Shown here: piece by piece, positions 1 through 11,037 of the stretch | How positions within the stretch are numbered: the stretch's first letter is position 1 | Layout: the number at the start of each line of letters is the position of its first letter | Notes under the pieces: generated by a model | The model's database searches: none | Told to the model about the DNA's origin: nothing | The model's input: the letters and a program-made list of their open reading frames with translations, nothing else | From: Chloroflexota bacterium | GTDB taxonomy: Bacteria > Chloroflexota > Anaerolineae > Anaerolineales > UBA4823 | Assembly: GCA_029265355.1 (NCBI GenBank) | Contig: JAJUJL010000032.1 | Span: 1-41,482 of the forward strand | Length of the DNA stretch: 41,482 bases | Reading direction: 5' to 3' | Made by a program: the position numbers and the translations under genes

Positions 1-243
1 ACCGGCGTGGTGCGGCTGAAGCTGTACAAGGGCAACGTCATCCCCGTCGGGCGCAAGTCCAAGCTCAGCCTGTACCGCGAAGACTTCGCCACCTTCGGGC
101 AGGAAGACGTCTACAACCAGACCGACGCCGAGGGCTTCATCCGGCTGTTCGGGTTGCCGCTCAAGGTGCGCGCCTTGAACGGGCTGCCGGTGTCGGGCCT
201 GAATATGTCCAAGCCGGACTACACGCGCTTCAAGCGAGACTGA
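1..243 (+). CDS. argG: Argininosuccinate synthase, C-terminal end (partial)
   Basis: The reading frame is open from base 1 and stops at 241-243, so only about the last 80 residues are present. They contain the typical ArgG tail: KLYKGNV, a GRKS segment, [11 protein letters not shown], and [20 protein letters not shown]. ArgG joins citrulline and aspartate using ATP in the penultimate step of arginine synthesis, in the cytosol. The stop is followed one base later by the argH start, so the two are almost certainly co-transcribed. The family is recognised from these conserved strings. The catalytic ATP-binding part lies outside the window. Confidence 0.93.
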   Translation, partial: TGVVRLKLYKGNVIPVGRKSKLSLYREDFATFGQEDVYNQTDAEGFIRLFGLPLKVRALNGLPVSGLNMSKPDYTRFKRD

Positions 244-244
244 A

Positions 245-1612
<1,368 letters not shown>

Positions 1613-1624
1613 GGGCGGATCGCA

Positions 1625-1652
1625 TAGGGGGCGGATCACGATCCGCCCCCTA
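1625..1652. repeat. Palindromic hairpin between argH and lysW
   Basis: TAGGGGGCGGATC at 1625-1637 and its exact complement at 1640-1652 form a 13-bp stem with a tiny loop. A related half (TAGGGGCGGATCG) sits just before it at 1611-1623, so the stretch looks like a duplicated repeat. No U-run follows, so a simple intrinsic terminator is unlikely. It may be an interspersed palindromic repeat or an mRNA stability or attenuation element between argGH and the lys genes. Confidence 0.6.
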
Positions 1653-1681
1653 CCAATACAATCAACTTTTTGGAGGAACCG

Positions 1682-1852
1682 ATGAATACTGCTGTTTGTC
1701 CCGAATGTGAAGCTGAAGTCGTCCTGGAAGCCGGCACCGAGGTCGGCGAGATCATCGTGTGCGGCGACTGCGGCGTGGACCTGGAAGTGATTTCCCTCGA
1801 CCCGCCCGAGGTGGCGCTGGCTCCGATGGAAGAAGAAGACTGGGGCGAGTAG
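1682..1852 (+). CDS. lysW: LysW amino-group carrier protein
   Basis: A 56-residue acidic protein that acts as a removable carrier. The amino group of alpha-aminoadipate (or glutamate) is attached to the gamma-carboxyl of its C-terminal Glu and carried through the pathway. The sequence shows two zinc-binding pairs (C6-P-E-C9 and C27-G-D-C30) and ends in EDWGE, the hallmark LysW tail. The ATG at 1682 was chosen because GGAGG at 1672-1676 lies five bases upstream; an upstream in-frame TTG at 1670 would overlap that ribosome site. lysX begins four bases after its stop. The call is secure from the tail motif and context. Confidence 0.96.
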   Translation: MNTAVCPECEAEVVLEAGTEVGEIIVCGDCGVDLEVISLDPPEVALAPMEEEDWGE

Positions 1853-1856
1853 GCGC

Positions 1857-2735
1857 ATGGTACCGCGCATACGCATTGGCGTGCTCTTCTCGCGCGTGCG
1901 GGTGGAGGAAAAGTGGATCTTTGCCGCGTTGGAGCAGCGCGGCATCGATTACGACCGCCTGGACGACCGCCTGATCTATTTCGACCTGGATAACCCCGGA
2001 CCCTGGACGCAGTATGATGCTGTGCTGGAGCGCAGCATCAGCTTCGCCCGCGGGCTGTATGCCCTGCGGGTGCTCAACGCCTGGGGCGTGCCGACCGTCA
2101 ACACCGCCGCGGTGGCAGAAACCTGCGGCGATAAGCTGGCGACCAGCGCGGCGTTGGCGCGCGCCGGTGTGCCCCAGCCGCGCACCGTGGCAGCCTACAC
2201 GGTAGAGTCGGCGCTGGATGCCATCGAAAAGATGGGATATCCGGTGGTGATCAAACCGGTGGTCGGCTCGTGGGGCCGCCTGCTGGCGAAGATCAACGAC
2301 CGCGACGCGGCTGAAGCCATCCTGGAGCATAAAACCACCCTGGGCTCTTACCAGCACTCGATCTTCTACATCCAGGAATACATCGCCAAGCCGGGGCGCG
2401 ATATCCGCGCCTTTGTGGTCGGCGACCAGACCATCTGCGCCATCTACCGCAAGTCGGAACACTGGATCACCAACACAGCCCGCGGTGGGCAGGGCGAAGT
2501 CTGCCCGGTGACCTCCGAACTGGCCGATATCTGCGGCAGGGCCGCCCAGGCGTTGGGCGGCGGCGTGCTGGCGGTGGACGTGATCGAAGACCCCGAGCGC
2601 GGCTTGCTGGTGAACGAGGTCAACCACACCATGGAATTCCACACCACCGTCCCCACCACTGGCGTGGATATCCCCGGCATGATCGTGGAGCACCTGTTGG
2701 CGGTGGCGCGGCGCGAGATCGAGGTGCTGGCATGA
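1857..2735 (+). CDS. lysX: LysW--alpha-aminoadipate (or glutamate) ligase, ATP-grasp
   Basis: A 292-residue ATP-grasp enzyme of the RimK-like LysX/ArgX family. It uses ATP to couple the amino group of alpha-aminoadipate or glutamate to the C-terminal Glu of LysW. Visible features are the [15 protein letters not shown]-binding strand, the [12 protein letters not shown] segment, and the metal-binding end [15 protein letters not shown]. The length fits the family. It starts four bases after lysW and overlaps lysY by four bases (ATGA). Whether it prefers aminoadipate (lysine) or glutamate (ornithine/arginine) cannot be settled by eye; the linked argGH genes make an arginine role, or dual use, plausible. 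Confidence 0.93.
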   Translation: MVPRIRIGVLFSRVRVEEKWIFAALEQRGIDYDRLDDRLIYFDLDNPGPWTQYDAVLERSISFARGLYALRVLNAWGVPTVNTAAVAETCGDKLATSAALARAGVPQPRTVAAYTVESALDAIEKMGYPVVIKPVVGSWGRLLAKINDRDAAEAILEHKTTLGSYQHSIFYIQEYIAKPGRDIRAFVVGDQTICAIYRKSEHWITNTARGGQGEVCPVTSELADICGRAAQALGGGVLAVDVIEDPERGLLVNEVNHTMEFHTTVPTTGVDIPGMIVEHLLAVARREIEVLA

Positions 2736-3766
2736 TCCGCGCTGGCATCATTGGCGGGTCGGGCTACACCGGCGGCGAGCTGCTGCGCTTGCTGTTGGCG
2801 CACCCGCAGGTCGAAGTGGCGCAGGTCACCTCACGCTCCCACCTGGGCGAGTACGTTTACCAGGTGCACCCAAACCTGAGAAAACAGACCCAGCTCAAGT
2901 TTATCGACCCGGAGCAGGTCACGCCGGTAGATGTGCTCTTCCTGGCGCTGCCGCACGGGCAGGCGCAGCACAAGATCGATCACTACGCCTCCCTGGCGGA
3001 GCGCATTGTCGATCTCTCCGCTGATTTTCGCCTGCGCAGCCCCGAAGCCTACCGGCGCTGGTACGGCAGCGAGCATGCCGCGCCGGCCTGGCTTGGGCGC
3101 TTTGTCTACGGGCTGCCCGAGCTGCACCGGGTTGAGCTGCGCAGCGCCCGCTACGTCAGCGGCGTGGGCTGCAATGCCACCGCCAGCAACCTGGCGCTGC
3201 TGCCGCTGGTGCAGGCAGGTCTGCTGGACGAGTCGGCGCAGGTGGTGATCGAGATCAAGGTCGGCTCATCGGAAAGCGGCGCAGAGGGCAACCCCGGCAG
3301 CCACCATCCCGAGCGCAGCGGTGTGATCCGCACTTTCTCTGCCTTTGGCCACCGCCACACCGCCGAGGTGATCCAGGAGATGGGCTTGCACAACGTGCTG
3401 CTGACCATGACCTCGGTCGACCTGGTGCGCGGCGCGCTGGCGACCGTCCACGCCACGCTGAAGCCCGGTGTGGCGCTCAAAGACCTGTGGAAGGCCTACC
3501 GGGCAGCCGCCAGCGAGAATCCCTTCCTGAGGGTGGTGCGCGAGCAGCGCGGCATCTACCGCGTGCCAGAGCCCAAGATCCTGGCTGGCTCGAACTACGC
3601 TGATCTTGGTTTCGACCTGGATGAAGCCAGCCGGCACGTGGTCTCGATCTGCGCCATCGACAACCTGATGAAGGGCGCCTCCGGCTCGGCAGTGCAGTGC
3701 ATGAACCTGATGCTCGGCCTCGATGAAACACTCGGGTTGGAATTTCCCGGGCTGCACCCGATTTAG
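2732..3766 (+). CDS. lysY: LysW-gamma-aminoadipyl/glutamyl-phosphate reductase
   Basis: A 344-residue NADPH-dependent semialdehyde dehydrogenase of the ArgC/LysY family. It reduces the phosphorylated LysW-bound intermediate to the semialdehyde. The Rossmann start [15 protein letters not shown] is at the N-terminus, and the catalytic cysteine is in [16 protein letters not shown] (Cys147). ALPHGQAQ and LSADFRLR are further family strings. The ATG overlaps the lysX stop (ATGA), so the two are translationally coupled. It could equally be annotated argC, but the LysW context favours the carrier-bound substrate. Confidence 0.93.
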   Translation: MIRAGIIGGSGYTGGELLRLLLAHPQVEVAQVTSRSHLGEYVYQVHPNLRKQTQLKFIDPEQVTPVDVLFLALPHGQAQHKIDHYASLAERIVDLSADFRLRSPEAYRRWYGSEHAAPAWLGRFVYGLPELHRVELRSARYVSGVGCNATASNLALLPLVQAGLLDESAQVVIEIKVGSSESGAEGNPGSHHPERSGVIRTFSAFGHRHTAEVIQEMGLHNVLLTMTSVDLVRGALATVHATLKPGVALKDLWKAYRAAASENPFLRVVREQRGIYRVPEPKILAGSNYADLGFDLDEASRHVVSICAIDNLMKGASGSAVQCMNLMLGLDETLGLEFPGLHPI

Positions 3767-3767
3767 T

Positions 3768-3791
3768 AGGTCGAGCTGTGAGCTCGCCCAT
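3768..3791. repeat. Degenerate palindromic repeat before lysZ
   Basis: GTAGGTCGAGCTGTGAGCTCGCCC contains a short stem (CGAGCT/AGCTCG) and resembles half of a longer GTAGG...CCTAC palindrome. It fills most of the gap between the lysY stop and the lysZ ribosome site. Whether it is functional is unknown. Confidence 0.35.
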
Positions 3792-3811
3792 GGATGATGG
3801 AGACATTGCGC

Positions 3812-4633
3812 ATGGATCACTCAACGACAATCGTCGTCAAAGTCGGCGGTACGGAAGGGGTAGACTTTTCCGCTATCTGCCAGGACGCCGCCCAGGCGAT
3901 CGCCGCCGGCAAGCGCCTGGTGCTGGTGCACGGTGGATCCGCCGAAGCCAACGCTCTGGGCGAGGCGCTGGGACACCCGCCGCGCTTCATCACCTCGCCT
4001 TCCGGCTACACTTCGCGCTACACCGACCGCAAGACGCTGGAGATCTTCGCCATGGCGGTCAAGGGCAAGGTGAACACCCTGCTGGTTGAGCAGCTCCAGG
4101 CGCGTGGTGTCAATGCCTTGGGGTTGAGCGGCGCCGATGGGCGCCTGCTGCAAGCCACGCGCAAAGATGCCATCCAGAGCATCGAAAACGGCAAGCGTAA
4201 GATCATCCGCGACGATTACACCGGCAAGATCGAAGCGGTCAACGCTGCCCTGCTGCAGTCGCTCCTGGCGCAGGGTTATACGCCGGTTGTGGCGCCCATG
4301 GCGGTCAGCCCTGCCGGGGAGGCGCTGAACGTGGACGCCGACCGGGCGGCTGCGATGGTGGCTACGGCGCTCAAAGCCGAGGCGCTGCTGCTGCTGACCG
4401 CTGTGCCAGGCCTGATGCGCAAATTCCCGGACGAGAGCACGCTGATTGCCAGCCTGAGCGCAGCGCAGCTCGGCCAGGCGCTGGAATACGCCGAAGGGCG
4501 CATGAAAAAGAAGGTGCTGGGCGCCCAGGAAGCGTTGCAGGGCGGCGTCGGGCGGGTGATCATCGCCGACGGGCGTATCCTGAACCCAATCACCGCCGCG
4601 TTAGCTGGGCTTGGTACGATCATTCAACTTTAA
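3812..4633 (+). CDS. lysZ: LysW-gamma-aminoadipate/glutamate kinase
   Basis: A 273-residue amino acid kinase of the ArgB/LysZ family. It phosphorylates the carrier-bound side-chain carboxyl ahead of LysY. It opens with VVKVGGTEGVDF, the phosphate-binding Lys-Gly-Gly loop, followed by LVLVHGGSAEAN, then LNVDADRAAAMVATAL and LLLLTAVPGLM in the nucleotide-binding half. The ATG at 3812 was preferred because ATGGAGA at 3797-3803 is well placed as a ribosome site; in-frame ATGs at 3794 and 3797 would add five or six residues before a normal N-terminus. About 150 bases separate it from lysJ. Confidence 0.92.
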   Translation: MDHSTTIVVKVGGTEGVDFSAICQDAAQAIAAGKRLVLVHGGSAEANALGEALGHPPRFITSPSGYTSRYTDRKTLEIFAMAVKGKVNTLLVEQLQARGVNALGLSGADGRLLQATRKDAIQSIENGKRKIIRDDYTGKIEAVNAALLQSLLAQGYTPVVAPMAVSPAGEALNVDADRAAAMVATALKAEALLLLTAVPGLMRKFPDESTLIASLSAAQLGQALEYAEGRMKKKVLGAQEALQGGVGRVIIADGRILNPITAALAGLGTIIQL

Positions 4634-4783
4634 CCGCGATGACGCAAAGGACACTAAGTGGAAAGATTGAAACACGAAGACCACAAAAGTCGAGCACAAG
4701 TTCACAAAGTCCTTGAATCATACACTTCGTGAGCTTTGCGCCTCCTTTGTGTTGATCTTTTCTTTCTAAAAAGAGCAGAACAC
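4634..4783. repeat. Imperfect inverted interspersed repeat in the lysZ-lysJ gap
   Basis: The gap is less GC-rich than the flanking genes. Its left part has gacgcaaagg, cactaagtg and cacgaagacc. Its right part (about 4725-4760) has the complements of similar words: cttcgtgagctttgcgcc and tcctttgtg. Both arms therefore carry GCAAAG and CACAAAG-like words pointing at each other, like a decayed inverted element. No ORF or clear ribosome site for lysJ is visible beyond aagagcag at 4771-4778. Confidence 0.45.
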
Positions 4784-5958
4784 ATGGATATTAAATCACT
4801 GGAGTCTCAGCACACCAGCGGTGTGTACGCCAAGCGCGATGTGGTGATCGTGCGCGGCAAAGGAGCGCTACTCTACGACGATCAGGGCCGCGAGTACATC
4901 GACTGCGTCGGCGGGCAAGGCGTCGCCAACCTGGGGCACGCCCACCCGGCGGTAGCCGCAGCCATCGCCAGGCAGGCGGAAACGCTGATCACCTGCCCGG
5001 AGATGTTCTACAACGACCAGCGGGCAGAGCTGGCGGCGCGCCTGTGTGCGCTGGCGGGCATGCCGCGCCTCTTCCTGTGCAACTCGGGCGCCGAATCGAT
5101 CGAGGCGGCATTCAAGTTTTCTCGCCTCGCTACGCGGCGCACCAAAATCGTGGCTGCCATGCGCGGTTTTCACGGGCGCACTTTCGGTGCGCTCTCCGCC
5201 ACGTGGAACAAGAAATACCGCGAGCCGTTCGAGCCGCTGGTGCCGGGGTTTGTGCATGCGCCTTACAACAACCTGGAGCGGCTGGCGCAGGCCATGGACG
5301 GCGAGACAGCCGCGGTGGTGTTGGAAGTGGTGCAGGGCGAGGGCGGCGTGTACCCCGGCAGCGCCGATTACCTGCTGGGGGCGCAGCGCCTGTGCCGCCA
5401 GGCGGGCGCGCTGCTGATTATCGATGAAGTGCAGACCGGTTTTGGACGTACCGGGCGCACCTTTGCCTTCCAGCATCACGGATTGGAGCCCGACCTGGTG
5501 TGCGTTGCCAAGTCTCTCGCCGGCGGCTTGCCGATGGGTGCGGTGTTGATCGGTGAGCGGGTGGGCGAGATCCCCACGGGCAGCCACGGCAGCACCTTTG
5601 GCGGCAATCCGCTCGCTTGCGCCGCCGCGCTGGCTGTTTTGCAAACTTTAGACCGCGAACGTCTACCGCAGCGCGCCGCTGAGCTGGGCGCCTATTTGAT
5701 GGAAAGACTGAAAGGTTTGGACTCGCCGCGGGTGCGTGAGGTGCGCGGCCTGGGGTTGATGGTGGGCGTCGAGATCCGCCAGAAGGTGGCGCCCTACCTG
5801 CAGGCGCTGATGGAGCGCGGCGTGCTGGCGCTGGCAGCCGGTCTGACCGTGATCCGCCTGCTGCCGCCGCTGGTGATCGAACAGCAGCAGCTCGACCGGG
5901 TGGTGGAGGCGTTGGCGGAGGTGCTGGCGCTCGACCTGAGCGAGGGCGGCGAGGTGGA

Positions 5959-5962
<4 letters not shown>
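4784..5962 (+). CDS. lysJ: LysW-gamma-lysine/ornithine aminotransferase
   Basis: A 392-residue class-III PLP-dependent aminotransferase of the ArgD/LysJ family. It converts the LysW-bound semialdehyde to LysW-lysine or LysW-ornithine using glutamate. Visible motifs are CNSGAESIEAAFKF (PLP phosphate), RGFHGRTFGALS, the IIDEVQTGFGRTG aspartate region, and the Schiff-base lysine in VAKSLAGGLPMGAV (Lys243). The ATG at 4784 (MDIKSLES) follows a purine-rich aagagcag. Upstream in-frame codons would translate the repeat-like gap and are not supported. It overlaps lysK by four bases (GTGA). Confidence 0.94.
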
Positions 5963-7044
<1,082 letters not shown>

Positions 7045-7070
7045 TTGACGCTCACAGCAAGCGGTTTTGC

Positions 7071-7745
7071 TCACCAACGCTCCCAATACTGCGGTTGGCG
7101 TCGCGTGGCAAACAGCTTCGCCAGCAGGAAGCCGGCGGCGAACCCGCCAATGTGCGCCCAGAAAGCTACTCCGCCCACATCCGGACCCCCCAGGCTCAGC
7201 ACACCCTGGAAGAACTGCAGCACGAACCACAGGCCCAACACCAACACCGCTGGCAACAGCGTGACACGCATGAAAAAGCCCAACGGAATGAGCGTCACTA
7301 CCCGGCTCTGCGGATACAGCACCAGGTAAGCGCCCAGCACAGCAGCGATGGCACCGCTGGCGCCCACGGTGGGCACCTGCGAGTTCGGACTGGTGAGGAT
7401 ATGTGTCAGGGAGGCGATCACTCCACCCAGCAGGTAGAAGAACAGGTATTTTCCGCTGCCCATAGCATCTTCGACATTGTCGCCAAAGATCCACAGGTAG
7501 AGCATGTTGCCGCCGATGTGCGTCAGCCCGCCGTGCATGAACATGCTGGTAAAGATGGTCAAATAGGGCCACAGCCCATAATTGCCGGTGACCAGCGCGG
7601 GAACCATGGCAAAGGAGTAGACCAGTTCCGGGTCGCCGGCGCTGAAGAGATACTGGAAGATGAAGACCAGCACATTGAGAGCGATCAACGCGTAGGTGAC
7701 AAACGGCGTGCGATGGGTGGGCATTTCATCACGTAGCGGGATCAT
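7071..7745 (-). CDS. Rhomboid family intramembrane serine protease
   Basis: A 224-residue polytopic membrane protein of the rhomboid (S54) family, which cleaves substrates within the membrane. The N-terminus MIPLRDEMPTHRTPFVTYALIA is typical of this branch. HIGGNMLYLWIFGDN carries the oxyanion Asn80, GASG the catalytic Ser130, and WAHIGGFAAGF the catalytic His198. At least six hydrophobic segments are visible. An AGGAGG site seven bases before the ATG supports the start. It is convergent with lysK and divergent from lipB. The physiological substrate is not predictable. Confidence 0.93.
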   Translation of the reverse strand: MIPLRDEMPTHRTPFVTYALIALNVLVFIFQYLFSAGDPELVYSFAMVPALVTGNYGLWPYLTIFTSMFMHGGLTHIGGNMLYLWIFGDNVEDAMGSGKYLFFYLLGGVIASLTHILTSPNSQVPTVGASGAIAAVLGAYLVLYPQSRVVTLIPLGFFMRVTLLPAVLVLGLWFVLQFFQGVLSLGGPDVGGVAFWAHIGGFAAGFLLAKLFATRRQPQYWERW

Positions 7746-7869
7746 ACCTGTTCCTCCTGGGCATTGATGAGATCAATTCTATCACCGATACCAGGCGGTT
7801 GGTGATCAAAGCATGCGCATAGCTCGCCGTGGCGGCGCATCCACCCCAAGCATTGGCCGGGTTCTAAGG

Positions 7870-7875
7870 TAAAAT
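7870..7875 (+). promoter_or_regulatory. Likely leaderless -10 box for lipB
   Basis: TAAAAT at 7870-7875 lies exactly six bases before the lipB ATG at 7882. There is no Shine-Dalgarno sequence and no good -35 box at 17 bases. This spacing would place the RNA start at or next to the ATG. The same geometry occurs at radA. Confidence 0.45.
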
Positions 7876-7881
7876 CATGGC

Positions 7882-8619
7882 ATGCCAGATGTCTGCCATG
7901 TACTTCGCCTGGGTCTCGTGGAATACCAGCAAGCCTGGGAGCTGCAGAACCGGCTGGCGGAGCAGGTAGCCGCCAGCGTCCGCCCGCAGACGCTGCTGCT
8001 ATTGGAGCACCCGCACGTCTTCACCTTTGGCAGGCGCGGTCACGCCGAACATTTGCTGTGGTCCCAGGACGAGCTGGCCAGGCGCGGCGTGCAAACGCTG
8101 TGGGTGGACCGCGGCGGAGATGTGACCTATCATGGCCCAGGGCAATTGGTTGGTTACCCCTTGCTGAAGCTGGCGGCAGCCCGGGCGGTGGCAGAACCTC
8201 AACACCTGCCGCAGGCAGATTACACCGGCTATTTGCGCCGCCTGGAGAGTGCGCTGATCGATGCTGTGGCTGAAATGGGCGTCCGCGCCCAGCGGCGAGA
8301 GGCAATGACAGGTGTGTGGGTACAGGTGGGGGGAGAGTTGCGAAAAATTGCGTCTATCGGGATTAAAGTCGATGCGCGCGGCGTGACCCGCCACGGATTT
8401 GCTCTGAACGTTGCCCCAGATATGTCCTTCTGGCAGGGGATCGTTGCCTGTGGACTGCCTGGTGAAGGTCAAACCAGCCTGGCAGAGTTGCTGCCCTCCA
8501 CCAGCATGCAGGCGGCGATCACTGCGGTCAAGGCTGCTTTCGGTAAGACCTTCGGTTTTCGAATGGTGGATGAACAGCCTGGCTCGTTCGAACCCGAAAA
8601 CATCCTCCAGACTGTTTGA
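7882..8619 (+). CDS. lipB: Octanoyl-(acyl-carrier-protein) protein N-octanoyltransferase
   Basis: A 245-residue cytosolic enzyme that moves octanoate from acyl carrier protein onto lipoyl domains, the first step of lipoate synthesis. Signature strings are RGGDVTYHGPGQLVGYPLL, RKIASIGIKVDARGVTRHG with catalytic Lys155, and GIVACGLPGEGQTSL with catalytic Cys190; the Lys-Cys spacing matches the family. No lipA is seen next to it. The start at 7882 gives the normal N-terminus, and the upstream sequence suggests a leaderless transcript. The promoter of the next gene overlaps its stop codon. Confidence 0.95.
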   Translation: MPDVCHVLRLGLVEYQQAWELQNRLAEQVAASVRPQTLLLLEHPHVFTFGRRGHAEHLLWSQDELARRGVQTLWVDRGGDVTYHGPGQLVGYPLLKLAAARAVAEPQHLPQADYTGYLRRLESALIDAVAEMGVRAQRREAMTGVWVQVGGELRKIASIGIKVDARGVTRHGFALNVAPDMSFWQGIVACGLPGEGQTSLAELLPSTSMQAAITAVKAAFGKTFGFRMVDEQPGSFEPENILQTV

Positions 8620-8644
8620 CAGGTGGGCGAAAAATCAGTACACT
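8616..8644 (+). promoter_or_regulatory. Sigma-70-type promoter for the FHA gene
   Basis: TTGACA at 8616-8621 and TACACT at 8639-8644 are separated by 17 bases. The -35 box overlaps the lipB stop codon. The predicted start of transcription is about 8651, some 23 bases before the ATG at 8674, which has a GAGGAG site at 8661-8666. Confidence 0.7.
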
Positions 8645-8673
8645 ATTGATAATTCATTAACGAGGAGAATTCT

Positions 8674-9318
8674 ATGGCTTCTCAAAGCTTCCAACTGGTC
8701 ATGCGCACCGGCCCTCATCCTGGCAAAGTCTTTGCCTTGAACAAGAACGAGATGTTCGTCGGGCGCGATATCAACAATGATATCGTAATCAACGATGCCG
8801 AGGTTTCTCGCAAGCACGCCCGCCTGCTAGCCCAGGCGGGAGGTTACCTGCTGGAAGACCTGGGCTCAACCAATGGCAGTTTTGTGAATGGACAGCGCCT
8901 GATGGGACCGCACGTGTTGCGACCGGGCGAGATGATCATGTTTGGTGAAAACGTCAGCCTGGCCTTCGAGCTGGTGTACGACGCCGATGCGACCGTGATC
9001 GGCGCGCCGCCGCCGGCAGCAACCTATGTCCCGCCGCAACCCGTTCCCGCGTACCAGCCGCCGCCTGTGCCAGCGGCGCAGCCTGTGCCACAACCAGCCC
9101 CCCAGCCGCGCTCGGTGTATTCCGGGCAGGTGCCGCAGGGCCCGGCCGAGCCGTATTACGAACCGCTGCAGGAGGAGCGCCGCGACAACCGCCGCCTGAT
9201 CATCGCCGGCTGTGTGGTGTTGGCTGTGCTGGCGTGCTTGCTGATTGCCGGGGCGTTTGCCTTTGATATGTTGAACTTATACTGCGTCCCGCCCTTCAAC
9301 GCCCTCTTCGGCTGCTGA
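8674..9318 (+). CDS. FHA-domain protein with C-terminal membrane anchor
   Basis: A 214-residue protein. Residues about 8-100 form a forkhead-associated phosphothreonine-binding domain with all key residues: GRD (Arg31), SRKH (Ser45, His48) and GSTNGSFVNG (Asn67). A Pro/Gln-rich linker follows (about 110-165), then a basic ERRDNRR stretch and one hydrophobic helix (about 175-198) with a short tail. This suggests a cytoplasmic FHA domain tethered to the membrane, binding Thr-phosphorylated partners. No Ser/Thr kinase gene is in the window, so the partner is unknown. GAGGAG eight bases upstream supports the start. Confidence 0.88.
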   Translation: MASQSFQLVMRTGPHPGKVFALNKNEMFVGRDINNDIVINDAEVSRKHARLLAQAGGYLLEDLGSTNGSFVNGQRLMGPHVLRPGEMIMFGENVSLAFELVYDADATVIGAPPPAATYVPPQPVPAYQPPPVPAAQPVPQPAPQPRSVYSGQVPQGPAEPYYEPLQEERRDNRRLIIAGCVVLAVLACLLIAGAFAFDMLNLYCVPPFNALFGC

Positions 9319-9347
9319 GGATCGGCGGCAGGCAGTTGAATAAATAG

Positions 9348-9391
9348 CGGATGCGCCCCGCTCTGTCGAGGGCGTATCCGTTTTTTATTTT
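9348..9391. terminator. Shared bidirectional intrinsic terminator
   Basis: CGGATGCGCCC at 9348-9358 pairs with GGGCGTATCCG at 9370-9380 (one G-U or A-C type mismatch), followed by TTTTTTATTTTT. On the other strand the stem is followed by a TATTTATT-like run. It lies between the convergent FHA gene and the minus-strand peptidase gene, whose stop codon sits in the T-run. Confidence 0.8.
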
Positions 9392-11037
9392 TGTTCCGGG
9401 CTTTCACCGGTGGGCGGCTCGCCTGGTTGTGGAAGCTGGACATCCGGGGCGATGGCATTGAGGGAGGCATTGACGCCATCCAACAGCGCCTGCGTCTCAG
9501 GATAAGCCTCATCCAGCAGCAGGCGGTAGGCATCCACCAGCGCCAGCTCCAGGGCGAGGTTGGCTGCCTGTTCAGGATGGCGCAGGTAATCAGCGGTGAT
9601 ACCTTGTTTGCGTGTTTCCAGCGTGTCCGGCAGCCAGGCTGTCAGGAAGTAAGCGGAAGGGTCAAGCGCCTGCTGGTAGCGGCGCAGCGTATCGAAGTAC
9701 AGCACCGTCAGGCGCACGTCCTCGCGCTGCTCAGGTGTGAATTCCTGCTGCTCCAGGAAAAGGCGGAAATCCCTTTCCAGTTCCTCCAGAGAGAGAGTGA
9801 AGTGAGCCTGTAGGGCACGGTCAATAGACAGCGATTGGCGCCCATCGCCATTCACCGGGTGAATATCGCGGTAGAAAGCCATGAAATCATCCCAGCCCCA
9901 GCGCTCCACCATGTAGGCCACCAGCGCGCCGGCCTGCAGGTAGCCAATCTCGTGCTGGGAACGGTAGAAATCGTTTGCCAGGCCCTCTAATGGCAGGTAC
10001 CACTCCAGCTCCAGAAGAGCAGCGGCGCGTGGCAGCAATGGTTCTGGCTTGAAGTGTCCCCCGCTCAGGTACACCGCCAGCCCTTCGACCAGTAAAGACG
10101 GGCGCAGGTCGCCGCCCAGGCGGCTGTCGTACCAGTGCACCATCTCGTGGTGCAACACCATGTCCACATTGTTGCCCGAATAGTTGCGGTCCAGGTAGGA
10201 AATCGCCAGCTCATCCGCAGCGAAGCCGCCATGTCCCAACAAACGAGAGATCAGCACCAGGGGTATTCTTTCCTCGGGATCGATCCCAAATTTGGAGGCC
10301 GCTGAGCTCGCCTGGGCATCGATGCGCTTCACCAGCTTTTGCAGGTCGCGTTCGGCTGCGCTGCCGGTCAGGTAATAAATATAGCAACACTCGCTCTCCA
10401 CCTGCGCCCATTCCGCCTGGGCTTCCACTGCTGGCAACGCTGCAGCGGGCTGGAGAGTGAGCGTCTCTGTCCAGGAGAGATTGTCTGGCAGAAGAGTGAA
10501 GGTCAATGTGTAGTCGCCGGCTTCCAGCCCGCTGGTATCCCAGGCCCAGCGCAGCGTGGCCTGCAGCCTGCCCTCCAGCCCGCGCCGCTCGAAAGCAAAG
10601 TTTCCTGGAATGGCGTCCGGATGCCCGTCGACCCGAACGGTGAGCGTGCGCTCGCGCAAATCCGCCTCCTGAGGAGCGATCACTTCCAGGCTGACCTTAT
10701 CGCCAACGTACAGCTTGCCATCCGGGTGGGTGCGCAGCGAGAAGCCGCTCGCCCTCAGCGCCGCAGCCTGCTGTTCGCCGTAGGGTTGTTGCGGAGCGAG
10801 AGTGATCAGCGGGACGGGTAAGCCGGTGGCGGTGGGTGCAAGGGGTGTGTCGGGTGTGCGGGTCGCCGTTGGCGTTGGGGTGGGGCGGGCGATCGGGCTG
10901 GTTGTCGAGGGCGGAGGCAAGGGGGGGCCGCCAGGAGCGCCAGCCTGGAAGGCGACCGTCGCGGCCCGGCAAGCGACCTGCGCTGCGCCGAGCATCAGTA
11001 GCAGGAAGGCCAGCCATTGGATGCGTCTGTGTATCAT
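9385..11037 (-). CDS. Secreted HExxH metallopeptidase-like protein (peptidase MA-like)
   Basis: A 550-residue exported protein. It opens with a basic end and hydrophobic helix, with Cys23 after AAQVA as a possible though imperfect lipobox, then a Pro/Thr-rich linker (about 35-75). Residues about 75-200 look like a beta-sandwich. The catalytic-looking segment is LHHEMVHWYDSRLGG, with His297, Glu298 and His301, and Glu318 in LLVEGLAVYL: a gluzincin-type HExxH...E arrangement as in the peptidase MA family. The C-terminal part is helical with DFRLFLEQQE. It is likely a surface zinc peptidase, but activity is inferred only. It is convergent with the FHA gene and shares its terminator. Confidence 0.75.
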   Translation of the reverse strand: MIHRRIQWLAFLLLMLGAAQVACRAATVAFQAGAPGGPPLPPPSTTSPIARPTPTPTATRTPDTPLAPTATGLPVPLITLAPQQPYGEQQAAALRASGFSLRTHPDGKLYVGDKVSLEVIAPQEADLRERTLTVRVDGHPDAIPGNFAFERRGLEGRLQATLRWAWDTSGLEAGDYTLTFTLLPDNLSWTETLTLQPAAALPAVEAQAEWAQVESECCYIYYLTGSAAERDLQKLVKRIDAQASSAASKFGIDPEERIPLVLISRLLGHGGFAADELAISYLDRNYSGNNVDMVLHHEMVHWYDSRLGGDLRPSLLVEGLAVYLSGGHFKPEPLLPRAAALLELEWYLPLEGLANDFYRSQHEIGYLQAGALVAYMVERWGWDDFMAFYRDIHPVNGDGRQSLSIDRALQAHFTLSLEELERDFRLFLEQQEFTPEQREDVRLTVLYFDTLRRYQQALDPSAYFLTAWLPDTLETRKQGITADYLRHPEQAANLALELALVDAYRLLLDEAYPETQALLDGVNASLNAIAPDVQLPQPGEPPTGESPEQK

